A DNA stretch of 64,000 nt from the NCBI GenBank assembly GCA_009885995.1, contig VFJQ01000058.1, positions 1-64,000 of the forward strand, in the 5' to 3' direction. This DNA comes from Verrucomicrobiota bacterium (GTDB lineage Bacteria; Verrucomicrobiota; Verrucomicrobiia; Chthoniobacterales; Chthoniobacteraceae). Under the pieces are notes generated by a model. That model saw only the letters and a list, made by a program, of their open reading frames with translations. It was not told where the DNA came from and searched no databases. The translations under genes and the position numbers were made by a program. The stretch's first letter is position 1. Every line of letters begins with the position of its first letter. This document shows positions 18,930-27,923 of this stretch, in pieces.

Positions 18930-19579
18930 GCCTCGATGCTGTAGCCGTGGCCGCGCCGGGTGACGATGAAGTCGTGGCCGAGTTTCTTGCGCACGTTGGA
19001 GACGTGGACGTCGAGCAGGTTCGAGAGCGTGTCGTCGCTCTCGTCAAAGAGATGCTCGTAGAGCGCCGTGCGCGTGACGACTTCCCCGCGGTGCAGCGCG
19101 AGGTATTCCACCAGCGCATACTCGCGCGCGGTGAGCACCACGGACTTTTTCATTTGCGAAACGATGCGCGCCGCGATGTCCACCGTCACATCGCCGATCT
19201 CGATGACTGATCGCACTTCGCGCGCGCTGCGGCGGATGAGCGCTCGCAGGCGCGCGAGCAGTTCGGGCAGATCGAAGGGCTTCACGAGGTAATCGTCCGC
19301 GCCGGTGTCCAGCCCGCGCACGCGATCGGCACTGCGGTCGCGCGCGGTGAGCAGCAGCACGGGCGTCTTCTTTTTTGCGCGCAAGCGCCGCAGCACCTCC
19401 CAGCCGTCGAGGCGCGGCAGCATCACGTCGAGCACGATGGCGTCGTAGTTCACGCTCTCGGCTTTGAAGAGCCCGTCCTCGCCATCCTCCGCCGTGTCCA
19501 CGGCGTAGCCCTCGTCGCGCAGGGCGCGCGCGAGTCCGCGGAGCAGGTCGGGTTCATCTTCGACGACGAGGAGGCGCAT
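18926..19579 (-). CDS. OmpR/PhoB-family response regulator (CusR/QseB-like)
   Basis: The 217-residue regulator has a receiver domain with the acidic pair in VEDEPD, phospho-acceptor Asp51 (AIVLDVMLPRLDG), Thr78 (LLTARD) and Lys100 (DYLVKPFDLPELLARLRALIRR). A winged-helix DNA-binding domain follows (VVLTAREYALVEYLALHRGEVV...VHVSNVRKKLG...GHGYSIEA). The kinase gene follows with a four-base overlap. The divergent intergenic region holds two copies of a direct-repeat operator spaced one helical turn, as bound by this subfamily, one close to its own start. Autoregulation and control of the divergent YHYH-sulfatase gene are inferred from that. Confidence 0.93.
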   Translation of the reverse strand: MRLLVVEDEPDLLRGLARALRDEGYAVDTAEDGEDGLFKAESVNYDAIVLDVMLPRLDGWEVLRRLRAKKKTPVLLLTARDRSADRVRGLDTGADDYLVKPFDLPELLARLRALIRRSAREVRSVIEIGDVTVDIAARIVSQMKKSVVLTAREYALVEYLALHRGEVVTRTALYEHLFDESDDTLSNLLDVHVSNVRKKLGHDFIVTRRGHGYSIEA

Positions 19580-19606
19580 GAGACGGGGGCGACTGTGAAG
19601 CCCTCT

Positions 19607-19625
19607 ACCTTAAGAACTCGTGAAG
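19607..19625 (-). promoter_or_regulatory. putative response-regulator operator before the regulator gene
   Basis: Read on the minus strand the site is CTTCACGAGTTCTTAAGGT. It holds two TT-rich half sites (TTCACGAG and TTAAGGTA, the last base just outside the stated span) 11 bp apart, and starts 28 nt upstream of the regulator's ATG. It is the mirror image of the site at 19672-19690. Half sites one helical turn apart are typical of OmpR-family dimers. Confidence 0.6.
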
Positions 19626-19671
19626 CTCGCACGGAAAAAGTGCCGAAAGAGAATTACCGAGCGTCCACTGA

Positions 19672-19690
19672 CTTCACCTTCTCTTAAGGT
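19672..19690 (+). promoter_or_regulatory. putative response-regulator operator before the YHYH-sulfatase gene
   Basis: The site CTTCACCTTCTCTTAAGGT (then TC) contains half sites TTCACCTT and TTAAGGTT spaced 11 bp. It lies 22 nt upstream of the GTG start at 19712. It matches the site at 19607-19625 in inverted orientation and the site at 32968-32989 in direct orientation. Confidence 0.62.
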
Positions 19691-19711
19691 TCGGGCGGGC
19701 AGAGTCGCGGA

Positions 19712-22700
19712 GTGAAAGTCCACTTTCTCCCCATCGCGATGGCGCTTCTCCTCGTCGGACCGGCCTATGCGCACGATTCACACCTTCACGGTGAGGAAGA
19801 TCACGCGTTCACCGAAGAGCTGCGCGCGCAGGTCCTCGCGGCGCACCAGTCGAGGACGAATTCGCGAAGGCAGTCGGTTCCGACGCGGACGAATCGGCCG
19901 GGCGCCCCGGCGTGGTTCGAGACGCCATCCTCGCGGGTCGCTGCGAAGCCTGCGTCAGCGCTGCCGTGGCAGTGGTCGCCGAACCGAGGGCGCCAGCCGA
20001 GTCTTCTGCTGGCAAGCTCGGCGCTGAATCCAACCGGCCTCGGTTTCGGCGGAGTGATCGCGAGCTTCGTTTCTCCGGCGGGGAATGGCGCGCTGATGTC
20101 CGCGTCGTTCTCGCCGTTCAAGCCGAACGTCCGTTTTTACAATGACGCGAACTATTTCTACGTCGAGGGCGACTCGATGCCGGATGCGACGCTGATGCCG
20201 AATCCGATGGTCGGCATCACCGCGTGGCAGCAGCAGTTGCCGATTCCTGTGGGTTACTTTGGGAATGTCACGAACCCGGAGGGCGACACGGGTTCGCTCG
20301 GCTATGGACAGCCGAATGTGTGGCGCATCCCGCTCGTGCCGGTGCCGGCGGCGTCGCCGATTTCGCTCACGGGAAACTTCCTGCGCGGCGCGGTGGCGCT
20401 GGCGGCGAATGGCATCCCGATCTTCAACCCGCGGAATAACACGGGGCAGTTCTCGCAGGCCATCGGCGAGCTGGATGCCTACGGCGGGCACTGCGGGCGC
20501 GCGGACGATTACCACTACCACATCGCGCCGACGCATTTGTATTCGGTGCTCACGCCGGACAAGCCGTGCGCGTGGGCGCTCGATGGCTACCCGATCTACG
20601 GCTACCTCGAACCGGACGGCAGCGCGCAGCAACCGCTCGATGCGGACGGCGGGCACGATCACGGCGGCTGGGGCTACCACTACCACGCGCGGGGCACGGC
20701 CGCGTCGGGGCCGCAGAGTCCTTACCTGATGAATGCGATGCACGGCACGGTGGTGAACTACGGCGGCCAGATCGACCCGCAGCCGACGGCGAGTTCCATC
20801 GCGCCGGCGGGTTCGCCGCTCGCGGGCGCGGTCATCACCGGCTTCGCGCGGCCAGCGCCCGATTCGTATGTGCTGAGCTACACGGTGAGCGGCACCACTT
20901 ACACGGTGACCTATTCGATCGATCGCATCGCCCACACGGTGACGGTGAATCATCAGACCCCGACGAATCCCACCGGCACGCCCGCGACCTACACGAGCGC
21001 GTCGCGCTTCAACTACTACCCGATGACCGGCCCATCGCTGGCGAAACTGCCCGACACGGGCCAGACGCTCAGCGCCACGGCGACCTTCGGCGAAGACAGC
21101 GACTACACGATCAACGCGCCGAGCTTCACCGACCACGGCAACGGCACCGTGACGGACAACGTGACCGGGCTGATGTGGCAGAAGACGGACAGCGGCGAGA
21201 TGACGTGGGACACTGCGCGCACGGGCGCGACTTCGCTGAATCTCGCGGGCTTCACGGACTGGCGGCTGCCGACGGCGCAGGAGGCGTTCAGCATCCTCGA
21301 TCACGAGCGCAATCCCGCGCTGAACCCCACTTACTTCGTGAACAACGCGGGCGGCACGCCGGGCTATTTTTGGACGAGCGATCTTTTCTACGGCGACAAC
21401 ACCAAGGTCTGGTCCACGAACACCGGCGGCGGGATCGGGCCGCATCCGAAGACCTCGACGCTCAGCGCGGGCGGCGCGCTGCGCTTCCACGCGCGCTACG
21501 TGCGCGGCGCCAAGCCGACGACGGGGCACAATTATCTCAACAACAACGACGGCACGATCACCGACCTCGACACGGGGCTGATGTGGACGCAGGCGCCGTC
21601 GTCCGCGATGAACTGGACGAGCGCGCTGACCTATGCGGAAGGGCTTACGACCGGCGGCTTCAGCGACTGGCGGCTGCCGAACGTGAAAGAGCTGCAATCG
21701 CTCGAAGACATCCCGCGCGCGACTGCCTCGGCGACCACGACCGCGCCGAACTTGAACCGCACGCTTTTCCCCGCGGCGACGGCGACGGCCTACTGGAGCT
21801 CGACCTCGGTGAAGTCGGGCACGCCCACGCAGGCATGGCTGGTGGACTTCGGCGTCACGACGACCGCGACTCCGCCGCGCAATCAGCAGGGCGTCGTGAG
21901 CTACGAGCCGTATGCCTCGACGTATCCCGTCTTCGCCGTGCGCACGACCTCGGTGACGACGCAGATCGCCGTCGAGCAGCCGAGCGGCACCGCGCTCACC
22001 GACGGTGCGAGCACCGTGAGCTACGGGAATGTGAATGTCGGCAGCACTTCGACGAAGACCTTTACGATCCGCAATACCGGCAGCACTTCGCTGAGCATCA
22101 CGGGCGTGACGATCGATGGCGCGAACGCGGCGAACTTTGCGGTGACGGCATCTCCGGCGAGCACAATCGCGGCGGGCGCGAGCACGACGATGGATGTGCA
22201 CTTCACGGCGGGCACGGCGGGGAGCAAGGTCGCGGCGCTGCACATCGCGAGCAGCGATACGGCGGTGGGCGCGGCCTTCGACATCACGCTCGCGGGCACC
22301 GGCTACATCCCGCCGCCGACGATCACGGGCGTCGCCGCGGTGCCGACGGTGCCGAGCAATGTGGACACGCCTTTCATCAACGCGACGGTGACGCCCGCGA
22401 GCGGCGCGACGATCTCGGGCGTGCAGCTCAGCTACAACACGGGCGCGCAGGTCACGAGCACGGTCTTCGCGGAGACGATGGCGAGCGTGGCGACGCCGGG
22501 CGGCGCGGGCGGCTGGGATCAGACGGCTTCGCCGGCGGTGTATCCGTGGACGCTGGTGTTCAACAACGGCAACGGGAACATCAAGCAGACGACGGCGGCG
22601 AATCACACCGCCGCAGGACAGGGCGGGACGTGCGGCGTGGAGTTCAGCAAGGGCGCGACGGCGACGGCGAACTCGATCACGACGACGAACAACATCGATG

Positions 22701-25531
22701 CGACTGGCACGAGCGGTTACGTGGAGTTCTGGGTCGCGACGAGCACGCTCACGTCGGGGCTCGGCTGGACGTTCCAGCTTTCCACCGACGGTGGCACGAC
22801 CTGGGCGGCGGCGACGACCGGGCAGATCACGGAGCTGACGGGAAGCAATCACGCCTTCCAGCTTTACCACTACGACCTGCAGGCGTCGGAGCGCGTGAGC
22901 ACGCTGAAGATGCGCTTCAATATGTTCGGCAATGGCGTCGGTGGCGCCGGCGCGTCGAAGGTGCAGATCGACGACATCACCCTGGTCAAGACCACCGGCG
23001 CTGCGCCGGTGACGCTCACGATGACGGGCTCGGCGAACGGCGGAGTGTGGACCAGCCCGGCTCTGCCCGCGCAAACTTCCGGCACGACGGTGAGCTATAC
23101 GATCACCGCGACCGACAGCAACGCCTCCGCCGCGACCGCGAGCAGCAGCTACACGACAGGGCCGGCGCCGAGCATTACGACGGGCGGGACGCTGCCGAAC
23201 GCGACGGCGAACGGCGCGTATTCGCAGACGCTCGCGGCATCGGGCGGGACGGGGACGACTTACACGTGGAGCGTGAATGCGGGCTCCACCCTGCCGGCGG
23301 GGATTACGCTGAGCAGCGCGGGCGTGCTCAGCGGCACGTTGAGCACGGCGGGCACTTACACCTTCACGCTGAAAGTCACCGACAGCGCGGGCCGCATCGC
23401 GACGAAGACCTTTACGCTCACCGTCTCGACCACGACCCCGCCGAATGTCGTCATCATCCTCACCGATGACCAAGGCTGGGGCGATGTCGGGTATCACACC
23501 GCCGCAGGCCAGGTGCCGATTCAAACCCCGAACATGGATGGCTTCCTGACGCATGGGATTCGTCTGGAGAAGTTCTACGCCACACCGGTGTGCAGTATCA
23601 CGCGCTCATGCCTCCTCACCGGTCGCAATACCATTCGCACGGCCACCGGTAATACGCGTGGCCTCGACCTCAGCGAGCACCTTATGCCGCAGACTTTCAA
23701 AGCGGCCGGTTACCAGACCTACATGTGCGGCAAGTGGCATATCGGCGGCTGGGGCAACAACACCAACAGCACCACGCTCAACGGCACGACCTTTACTGTG
23801 AAACAGGAGAGCGATGCCTACCTGCCGCACAATCGAGGCTGGGACATCCACTACGGTCAGTATGGCGGAGCGATTGGTTACTTCACCCACCGCACCAATG
23901 ATCCCGGACTGAGCAATGCGGTCGATTGGTGGCTCAATGGCGTCACGCAGAACGAAACGACCGATCTGCAAGGCAACGGCGGACATTCCACCGACCTGCT
24001 GGCCGACAAGGCGGTCTCGCTCATTCAGAATCGTGATCCGTCGAAACCCATCCTGCTCTATCTCGCGTTCAATGCCGTCCATGCCGGTGTCTCCGCGCCG
24101 CCCGCCTACATCACCAAGTATCAAAATCTCGGTGTCACGGATGCCGCACGGCGCACCCTTTCCGCGGCCGTGGACTGTATGGACGTCGCCATGGGGCGTG
24201 TGCTCTCCGCCCTTGATACCGCCGGGATCGCCAACAACACCATTGTCGTCTTCATGAGTGACAATGGCGGCAATGTGCCCACCGGCTCCATCAATGCTCC
24301 GCTGCGCGGCACCAAGAACCAGGACAGCTACGACGGCGGCAACATCCACACCCCAGCCGCGATTCGCTGGCCGGGCGTGCTCGCCTCCGGTGTGATCAGC
24401 AATCAGTATGTCTGGGTCGGCGATATCTTCCCCACGCTCTGCGCCGCCACCGGCGTGGCACCGCAGAACACCAAGGCGTTCGATGGCCTGAATCTCTGGC
24501 CCGCCCTGCTTTCCATCAACAGCGGCAACCCCGATGGCGTGCAGCGTCCATCGACTCTCGTGACCGCCGTGACCAAACCTGCAGCGCTCAACACCTTCAC
24601 CGATCCCGTCGTCGGCGGCAGCAAGATGTTCAAGCTCATCCGCACCAAAACCCCGACCGTGAGCAACGAGCTCTTCAACATGACCGATGATCCGTATGAG
24701 ACCACGGACCTCGCCGCCAACGCCGCGTATGCCACGATCATCACCACACTCACGACATCGATCACCAACATCACGGTCGAGAACTATCCGCCACACATCG
24801 GTGAAGCCCCAAAGACGCAGAGCTTGCAACAAGGCAGCAGCATCACGCTTTACGCACCTTTCACCAGCTACGGCAAAGTCCCGAGCGTGCAGTGGCGGAA
24901 GAACGGCACATCCATCAGCGGCGCGACCAGCTATTACCAAATCACCGACGCCGGCACTCCTGTGAACGGCGTCTTCATGGCCACGCTCACGCTCACGAAC
25001 CTGAACAGCACGCACACTGCGAACTACAGCGTGACCGTCAGCAGCACCAACGGCTCCGTCACCAGCGGCGCAGGTGCGCTCACCGTCATCAAGCCCGTCA
25101 GCACGCAGAACGACGGCTTGCCCGACTCATGGAAGTCCGCGAATGGAATCGACCCGAACTCCAGCGCCGCGATCAACGGCCCGCTCGGCGACATCGAGAA
25201 AGATGGGAGCAGCAACCTCCTCGAATACGCCTTCAACACGAATCCGCAGAGCAGCGAGAGCGATCCGCTGCAGGCCGCCGTCGTGACCAAGAGCGGCGAC
25301 GGGCTGGACTACCTCGAGTTCAGCTTTCCGCGGCGAATCGGTGCGCTGGACCTCAGCTACACGGTGGAGATCTCGAATGATCTCGCGACGTGGCCATCGC
25401 CGGGCGCGTCATTTGAAATGGTGGGCACTGCTGCGAATGCCGATGGCATCACCGAAACCGTCACCGTCCGCGTCCTGCCCGCGATCAGCGGCGGGCGTAA
25501 GTTTGCCCGCCTGCGGGTGACGAGTCACTAG
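19712..25531 (+). CDS. giant secreted YHYH + Lcl_C + Ig-like + sulfatase fusion protein
   Basis: This 1939-residue exported protein starts at GTG 19712 with a signal peptide followed by a His-rich segment (HDSHLHGEEDH). A YHYH domain spans about residues 140-400 with GGHCGRADDYHYH (YHYH at 267) and GHDHGGWGYHYH (322). Two Lcl_C/DUF1566 domains follow (GTVTDNVTGLMWQK...FTDWRLPTAQEA and GTITDLDTGLMWTQ...FSDWRLPNVKEL). Next come a choice-of-anchor-D Ig-like domain and a He_PIG-like domain. A sulfatase domain runs from about 1245 to 1680: ILTDDQGWGD, CSITR at 1294-1298, CGKWHIGG, FMSDNGG. An Ig-like domain and a C-terminal DGLPDSWKSANG region end it. The sulfatase formylglycine site has Ile where Pro is canonical. 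Linking YHYH to a sulfatase in one chain suggests the two act together outside the cell on sulfated polymers. A regulator site precedes the gene. Confidence 0.88.
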   Translation: MKVHFLPIAMALLLVGPAYAHDSHLHGEEDHAFTEELRAQVLAAHQSRTNSRRQSVPTRTNRPGAPAWFETPSSRVAAKPASALPWQWSPNRGRQPSLLLASSALNPTGLGFGGVIASFVSPAGNGALMSASFSPFKPNVRFYNDANYFYVEGDSMPDATLMPNPMVGITAWQQQLPIPVGYFGNVTNPEGDTGSLGYGQPNVWRIPLVPVPAASPISLTGNFLRGAVALAANGIPIFNPRNNTGQFSQAIGELDAYGGHCGRADDYHYHIAPTHLYSVLTPDKPCAWALDGYPIYGYLEPDGSAQQPLDADGGHDHGGWGYHYHARGTAASGPQSPYLMNAMHGTVVNYGGQIDPQPTASSIAPAGSPLAGAVITGFARPAPDSYVLSYTVSGTTYTVTYSIDRIAHTVTVNHQTPTNPTGTPATYTSASRFNYYPMTGPSLAKLPDTGQTLSATATFGEDSDYTINAPSFTDHGNGTVTDNVTGLMWQKTDSGEMTWDTARTGATSLNLAGFTDWRLPTAQEAFSILDHERNPALNPTYFVNNAGGTPGYFWTSDLFYGDNTKVWSTNTGGGIGPHPKTSTLSAGGALRFHARYVRGAKPTTGHNYLNNNDGTITDLDTGLMWTQAPSSAMNWTSALTYAEGLTTGGFSDWRLPNVKELQSLEDIPRATASATTTAPNLNRTLFPAATATAYWSSTSVKSGTPTQAWLVDFGVTTTATPPRNQQGVVSYEPYASTYPVFAVRTTSVTTQIAVEQPSGTALTDGASTVSYGNVNVGSTSTKTFTIRNTGSTSLSITGVTIDGANAANFAVTASPASTIAAGASTTMDVHFTAGTAGSKVAALHIASSDTAVGAAFDITLAGTGYIPPPTITGVAAVPTVPSNVDTPFINATVTPASGATISGVQLSYNTGAQVTSTVFAETMASVATPGGAGGWDQTASPAVYPWTLVFNNGNGNIKQTTAANHTAAGQGGTCGVEFSKGATATANSITTTNNIDATGTSGYVEFWVATSTLTSGLGWTFQLSTDGGTTWAAATTGQITELTGSNHAFQLYHYDLQASERVSTLKMRFNMFGNGVGGAGASKVQIDDITLVKTTGAAPVTLTMTGSANGGVWTSPALPAQTSGTTVSYTITATDSNASAATASSSYTTGPAPSITTGGTLPNATANGAYSQTLAASGGTGTTYTWSVNAGSTLPAGITLSSAGVLSGTLSTAGTYTFTLKVTDSAGRIATKTFTLTVSTTTPPNVVIILTDDQGWGDVGYHTAAGQVPIQTPNMDGFLTHGIRLEKFYATPVCSITRSCLLTGRNTIRTATGNTRGLDLSEHLMPQTFKAAGYQTYMCGKWHIGGWGNNTNSTTLNGTTFTVKQESDAYLPHNRGWDIHYGQYGGAIGYFTHRTNDPGLSNAVDWWLNGVTQNETTDLQGNGGHSTDLLADKAVSLIQNRDPSKPILLYLAFNAVHAGVSAPPAYITKYQNLGVTDAARRTLSAAVDCMDVAMGRVLSALDTAGIANNTIVVFMSDNGGNVPTGSINAPLRGTKNQDSYDGGNIHTPAAIRWPGVLASGVISNQYVWVGDIFPTLCAATGVAPQNTKAFDGLNLWPALLSINSGNPDGVQRPSTLVTAVTKPAALNTFTDPVVGGSKMFKLIRTKTPTVSNELFNMTDDPYETTDLAANAAYATIITTLTTSITNITVENYPPHIGEAPKTQSLQQGSSITLYAPFTSYGKVPSVQWRKNGTSISGATSYYQITDAGTPVNGVFMATLTLTNLNSTHTANYSVTVSSTNGSVTSGAGALTVIKPVSTQNDGLPDSWKSANGIDPNSSAAINGPLGDIEKDGSSNLLEYAFNTNPQSSESDPLQAAVVTKSGDGLDYLEFSFPRRIGALDLSYTVEISNDLATWPSPGASFEMVGTAANADGITETVTVRVLPAISGGRKFARLRVTSH

Positions 25532-25562
25532 CAACGAACCGATCCGAACTCACACCTCATCA

Positions 25563-27902
25563 ATGCAAACCCACCCATCACTCTCCACCGCGTTGGTTCT
25601 CTCATTGAGCTTCGCTCACATCGCCCTCGGCCACGATCTCGCGACGGGCGAGGAGCACGGGCACTACGACTGGTCGGTGAAGCCGCCGGAGTTTTTCCTC
25701 GCGCAGGCGCAGGCGCCGCAGAAGCGCGCGCGTGTGGACGATCGTCCGGCGCAGGCTGCCGCGTTCGAGAAATTCGCGCCCGCAGTGAAGGTGCGGTGGG
25801 ATGAGAGGTTTCTGTTCGTCGAGAGCAACGGATTGCCGGCGCACAACATGATGGTGGGAATCACGAACTGGCAGCAGCAGGTGCCGCTGCCGCACTCCTA
25901 TTCTGGCGAAAACGCGTGGCGCATCCCGCTGCGTCCGGTCGTGGCGAAGGAGCCGGCGTCGATCAAGAACCGCTTCCTCCGGGGTGCCATCGCGCTGGCG
26001 GTGAATGGCATCCCGATTTTCAATCCGCAGAACAACCGCGGCGAAGTCTCGCAGGAAATCGGCGAACTGGATCAGTGGGGCGGGCATTGCGGGCGCGCGG
26101 ATGATTACCACTACCACGCGGCGCCGCTGCATTTGCAGGCCGTCGTCGGGAAAGGGCTGCCGATCGCCTATGCGCTCGATGGCTTTCCCATATTCGGACT
26201 CACCGAGCCCGATGGCTCGCCACTCGGGAAGCTCGATGCCTTCAATGGCCACGACGACGCGAAGGCCGGCTATCACTACCATGCCTCGACGAAGTATCCG
26301 TATGTGAACGGCGGCTTCCACGGCGAGGTGGTGGAGTCGGGTGGGCAGGTCGATCCGCAGCCGAGCGCGGGCGGTGGCGTGCGCGGAGCGGGCGCGCCGT
26401 TGCGGGGGGCGAAGATCACGGCGTTCGAGAGCACGGGCGCGGGCAGCTACAAACTCAGCTACGAATTGAGCAGGGAGAAGCGCGCCATCCTCTACAGCGT
26501 CCACGCGGATGGGACGTTCGCTTTTGAATACCAGAACGGCCGCGACGGAACCGCGAAGGAAACCTACACGCGGCGGCCAGGCGGCGGCAGACCGCGTCCC
26601 GATGGCGAGCGGCGCGGCGGTGAACGCCGTGGCCCGCCGCCGCGCGAGGATCGCGACAGTCCGCGCGACGAAGCGCGAGCCGGCGAGAGCGCCTCGCAGT
26701 TCGGCCCCGATGCGATGAAAAAGCCGAGTGCGACTTTCGTCCTCACCAGCGCCGAAGTGAAAGACGGCAGGGCGCTGCCGATCGACTTCACGGGTGATGG
26801 CAGCGGCGCGACTTTGCCCCTCGCATGGACGGGCGCGCCTGCGGGCACGAAGAGCTATGCGCTCCTCATGGATCACGTCGCGCCGGGCAATGTGATGAAG
26901 CACTACTGGACGATGTGGGACATCCCCACATCGGTCACCAGCCTGCCGAAGAATGCGCAGGGCGTCGGCAAAGTCGGCACGAGTTTCAAAGGCCAGATCG
27001 GCTACGAGCCGCCGCATTCTCAGGGACCGGGCGCGAAGACCTATGTGCTCACGGTCTATGCGCTCTCGTCGCCGTTGCAGATCACGCAGTCGCCGCGCGA
27101 CGTGAATCGCGACGTCCTGCTCGCCGCGATGAAAGACAAAGTGCTCGCGAGTGCTTCGATGAACGTCGTGTATGCGCGCGGAGAAGCGCGGACCAGTGAA
27201 AGGAACGCAACGGTGCAACTCGTCGCTGCGGAACAGCCCGCACCCGCCGAGCGTCCACGCGGTGGCGGTGGAAAAGGCGGCGGCAAAGGAGGCCCGCCCG
27301 GGCTCATCAAGCCCAGCATCGCCGACACGATGAAGCTCAATGTGTATGCCGACAATTGGTTCATGCTCTACGTGAATGGGCGCCTCGTCGCCGTGGACCC
27401 AATCCAATTCACGCCGCACAATCTCGTCAGCGTGGACTTTCTCCCCGAGTATCCGATGACCATCGCCGTGATGGCCAAGGACAACGCCGACTCGAAGACC
27501 GGTATGGAATACGGCACCAGCATCGGCGATGGCGGCTTCATCCTGAAGTTTGGCGACGGCACCGTGACGAACGCGACGTGGAAGGCGAAGAGCTTCTTCC
27601 GCGGGCCGCTTGGCGGCGACACGGCGAACCCGAAGGTCGAGCACACGCCCATCCCCGACCAGTGGTGGGCCGTGGATTTCGACGACCGCAAATGGGCGAA
27701 CGCCACCGAATACACCGAGGAGCGCATCAATCCGAAGCAGCCCTACTTCGAGGCGGATTTCAAAGGCGCAAAGTTCATCTGGACCGAGGACCCCGACCTC
27801 GACAACACGATCATCTTCCGCACGCGCATCGAGAAGCCCGGCTGGACACCGCGCTGGAATACGAAGCCCGATCTCGACGTGACCGGCGCGCCGCTTCGCT
27901 AA
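25563..27902 (+). CDS. secreted YHYH-domain protein with PEBP (YbhB/YbcL-like) domain
   Basis: The 779-residue product has a signal peptide and a His-rich N-terminus (GHDLATGEEHGHYDW) like the upstream fusion protein. Its YHYH domain carries GGHCGRADDYHYH (182) and AGYHYH (237), ALDGFPIFGLTEPDGS between them, and FHGEVVESGGQVDPQPSAGG after. A charged Arg/Pro/Gly linker (about 335-380) leads to a phosphatidylethanolamine-binding-protein domain of the YbhB/YbcL type at about 385-515 (FTGDGSGATLPLAW, MKHYWTMWDIP, GYEPPHSQGPGAKTY). The last 200 residues resemble a galactose-binding-like beta-sandwich (MKLNVYADNWFMLYVNGR). The gene lies 31 nt after the fusion gene and 21 nt before a sulfatase gene, so the three are probably one operon. 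Biochemical function is unknown. Confidence 0.87.
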   Translation: MQTHPSLSTALVLSLSFAHIALGHDLATGEEHGHYDWSVKPPEFFLAQAQAPQKRARVDDRPAQAAAFEKFAPAVKVRWDERFLFVESNGLPAHNMMVGITNWQQQVPLPHSYSGENAWRIPLRPVVAKEPASIKNRFLRGAIALAVNGIPIFNPQNNRGEVSQEIGELDQWGGHCGRADDYHYHAAPLHLQAVVGKGLPIAYALDGFPIFGLTEPDGSPLGKLDAFNGHDDAKAGYHYHASTKYPYVNGGFHGEVVESGGQVDPQPSAGGGVRGAGAPLRGAKITAFESTGAGSYKLSYELSREKRAILYSVHADGTFAFEYQNGRDGTAKETYTRRPGGGRPRPDGERRGGERRGPPPREDRDSPRDEARAGESASQFGPDAMKKPSATFVLTSAEVKDGRALPIDFTGDGSGATLPLAWTGAPAGTKSYALLMDHVAPGNVMKHYWTMWDIPTSVTSLPKNAQGVGKVGTSFKGQIGYEPPHSQGPGAKTYVLTVYALSSPLQITQSPRDVNRDVLLAAMKDKVLASASMNVVYARGEARTSERNATVQLVAAEQPAPAERPRGGGGKGGGKGGPPGLIKPSIADTMKLNVYADNWFMLYVNGRLVAVDPIQFTPHNLVSVDFLPEYPMTIAVMAKDNADSKTGMEYGTSIGDGGFILKFGDGTVTNATWKAKSFFRGPLGGDTANPKVEHTPIPDQWWAVDFDDRKWANATEYTEERINPKQPYFEADFKGAKFIWTEDPDLDNTIIFRTRIEKPGWTPRWNTKPDLDVTGAPLR

Positions 27903-27923
27903 CCCCGCCCCGCACTTCACGCC

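Noticed and set aside
19955-23554. 1199-residue open frame antisense to the YHYH-sulfatase gene
   Set aside because: It is Arg/His-rich, has no domain or signal, and mirrors the third-position GC of the true gene. Similar antisense frames lie opposite most long genes here (4509-7301, 10575-12644, 25602-28154, 29510-32956).
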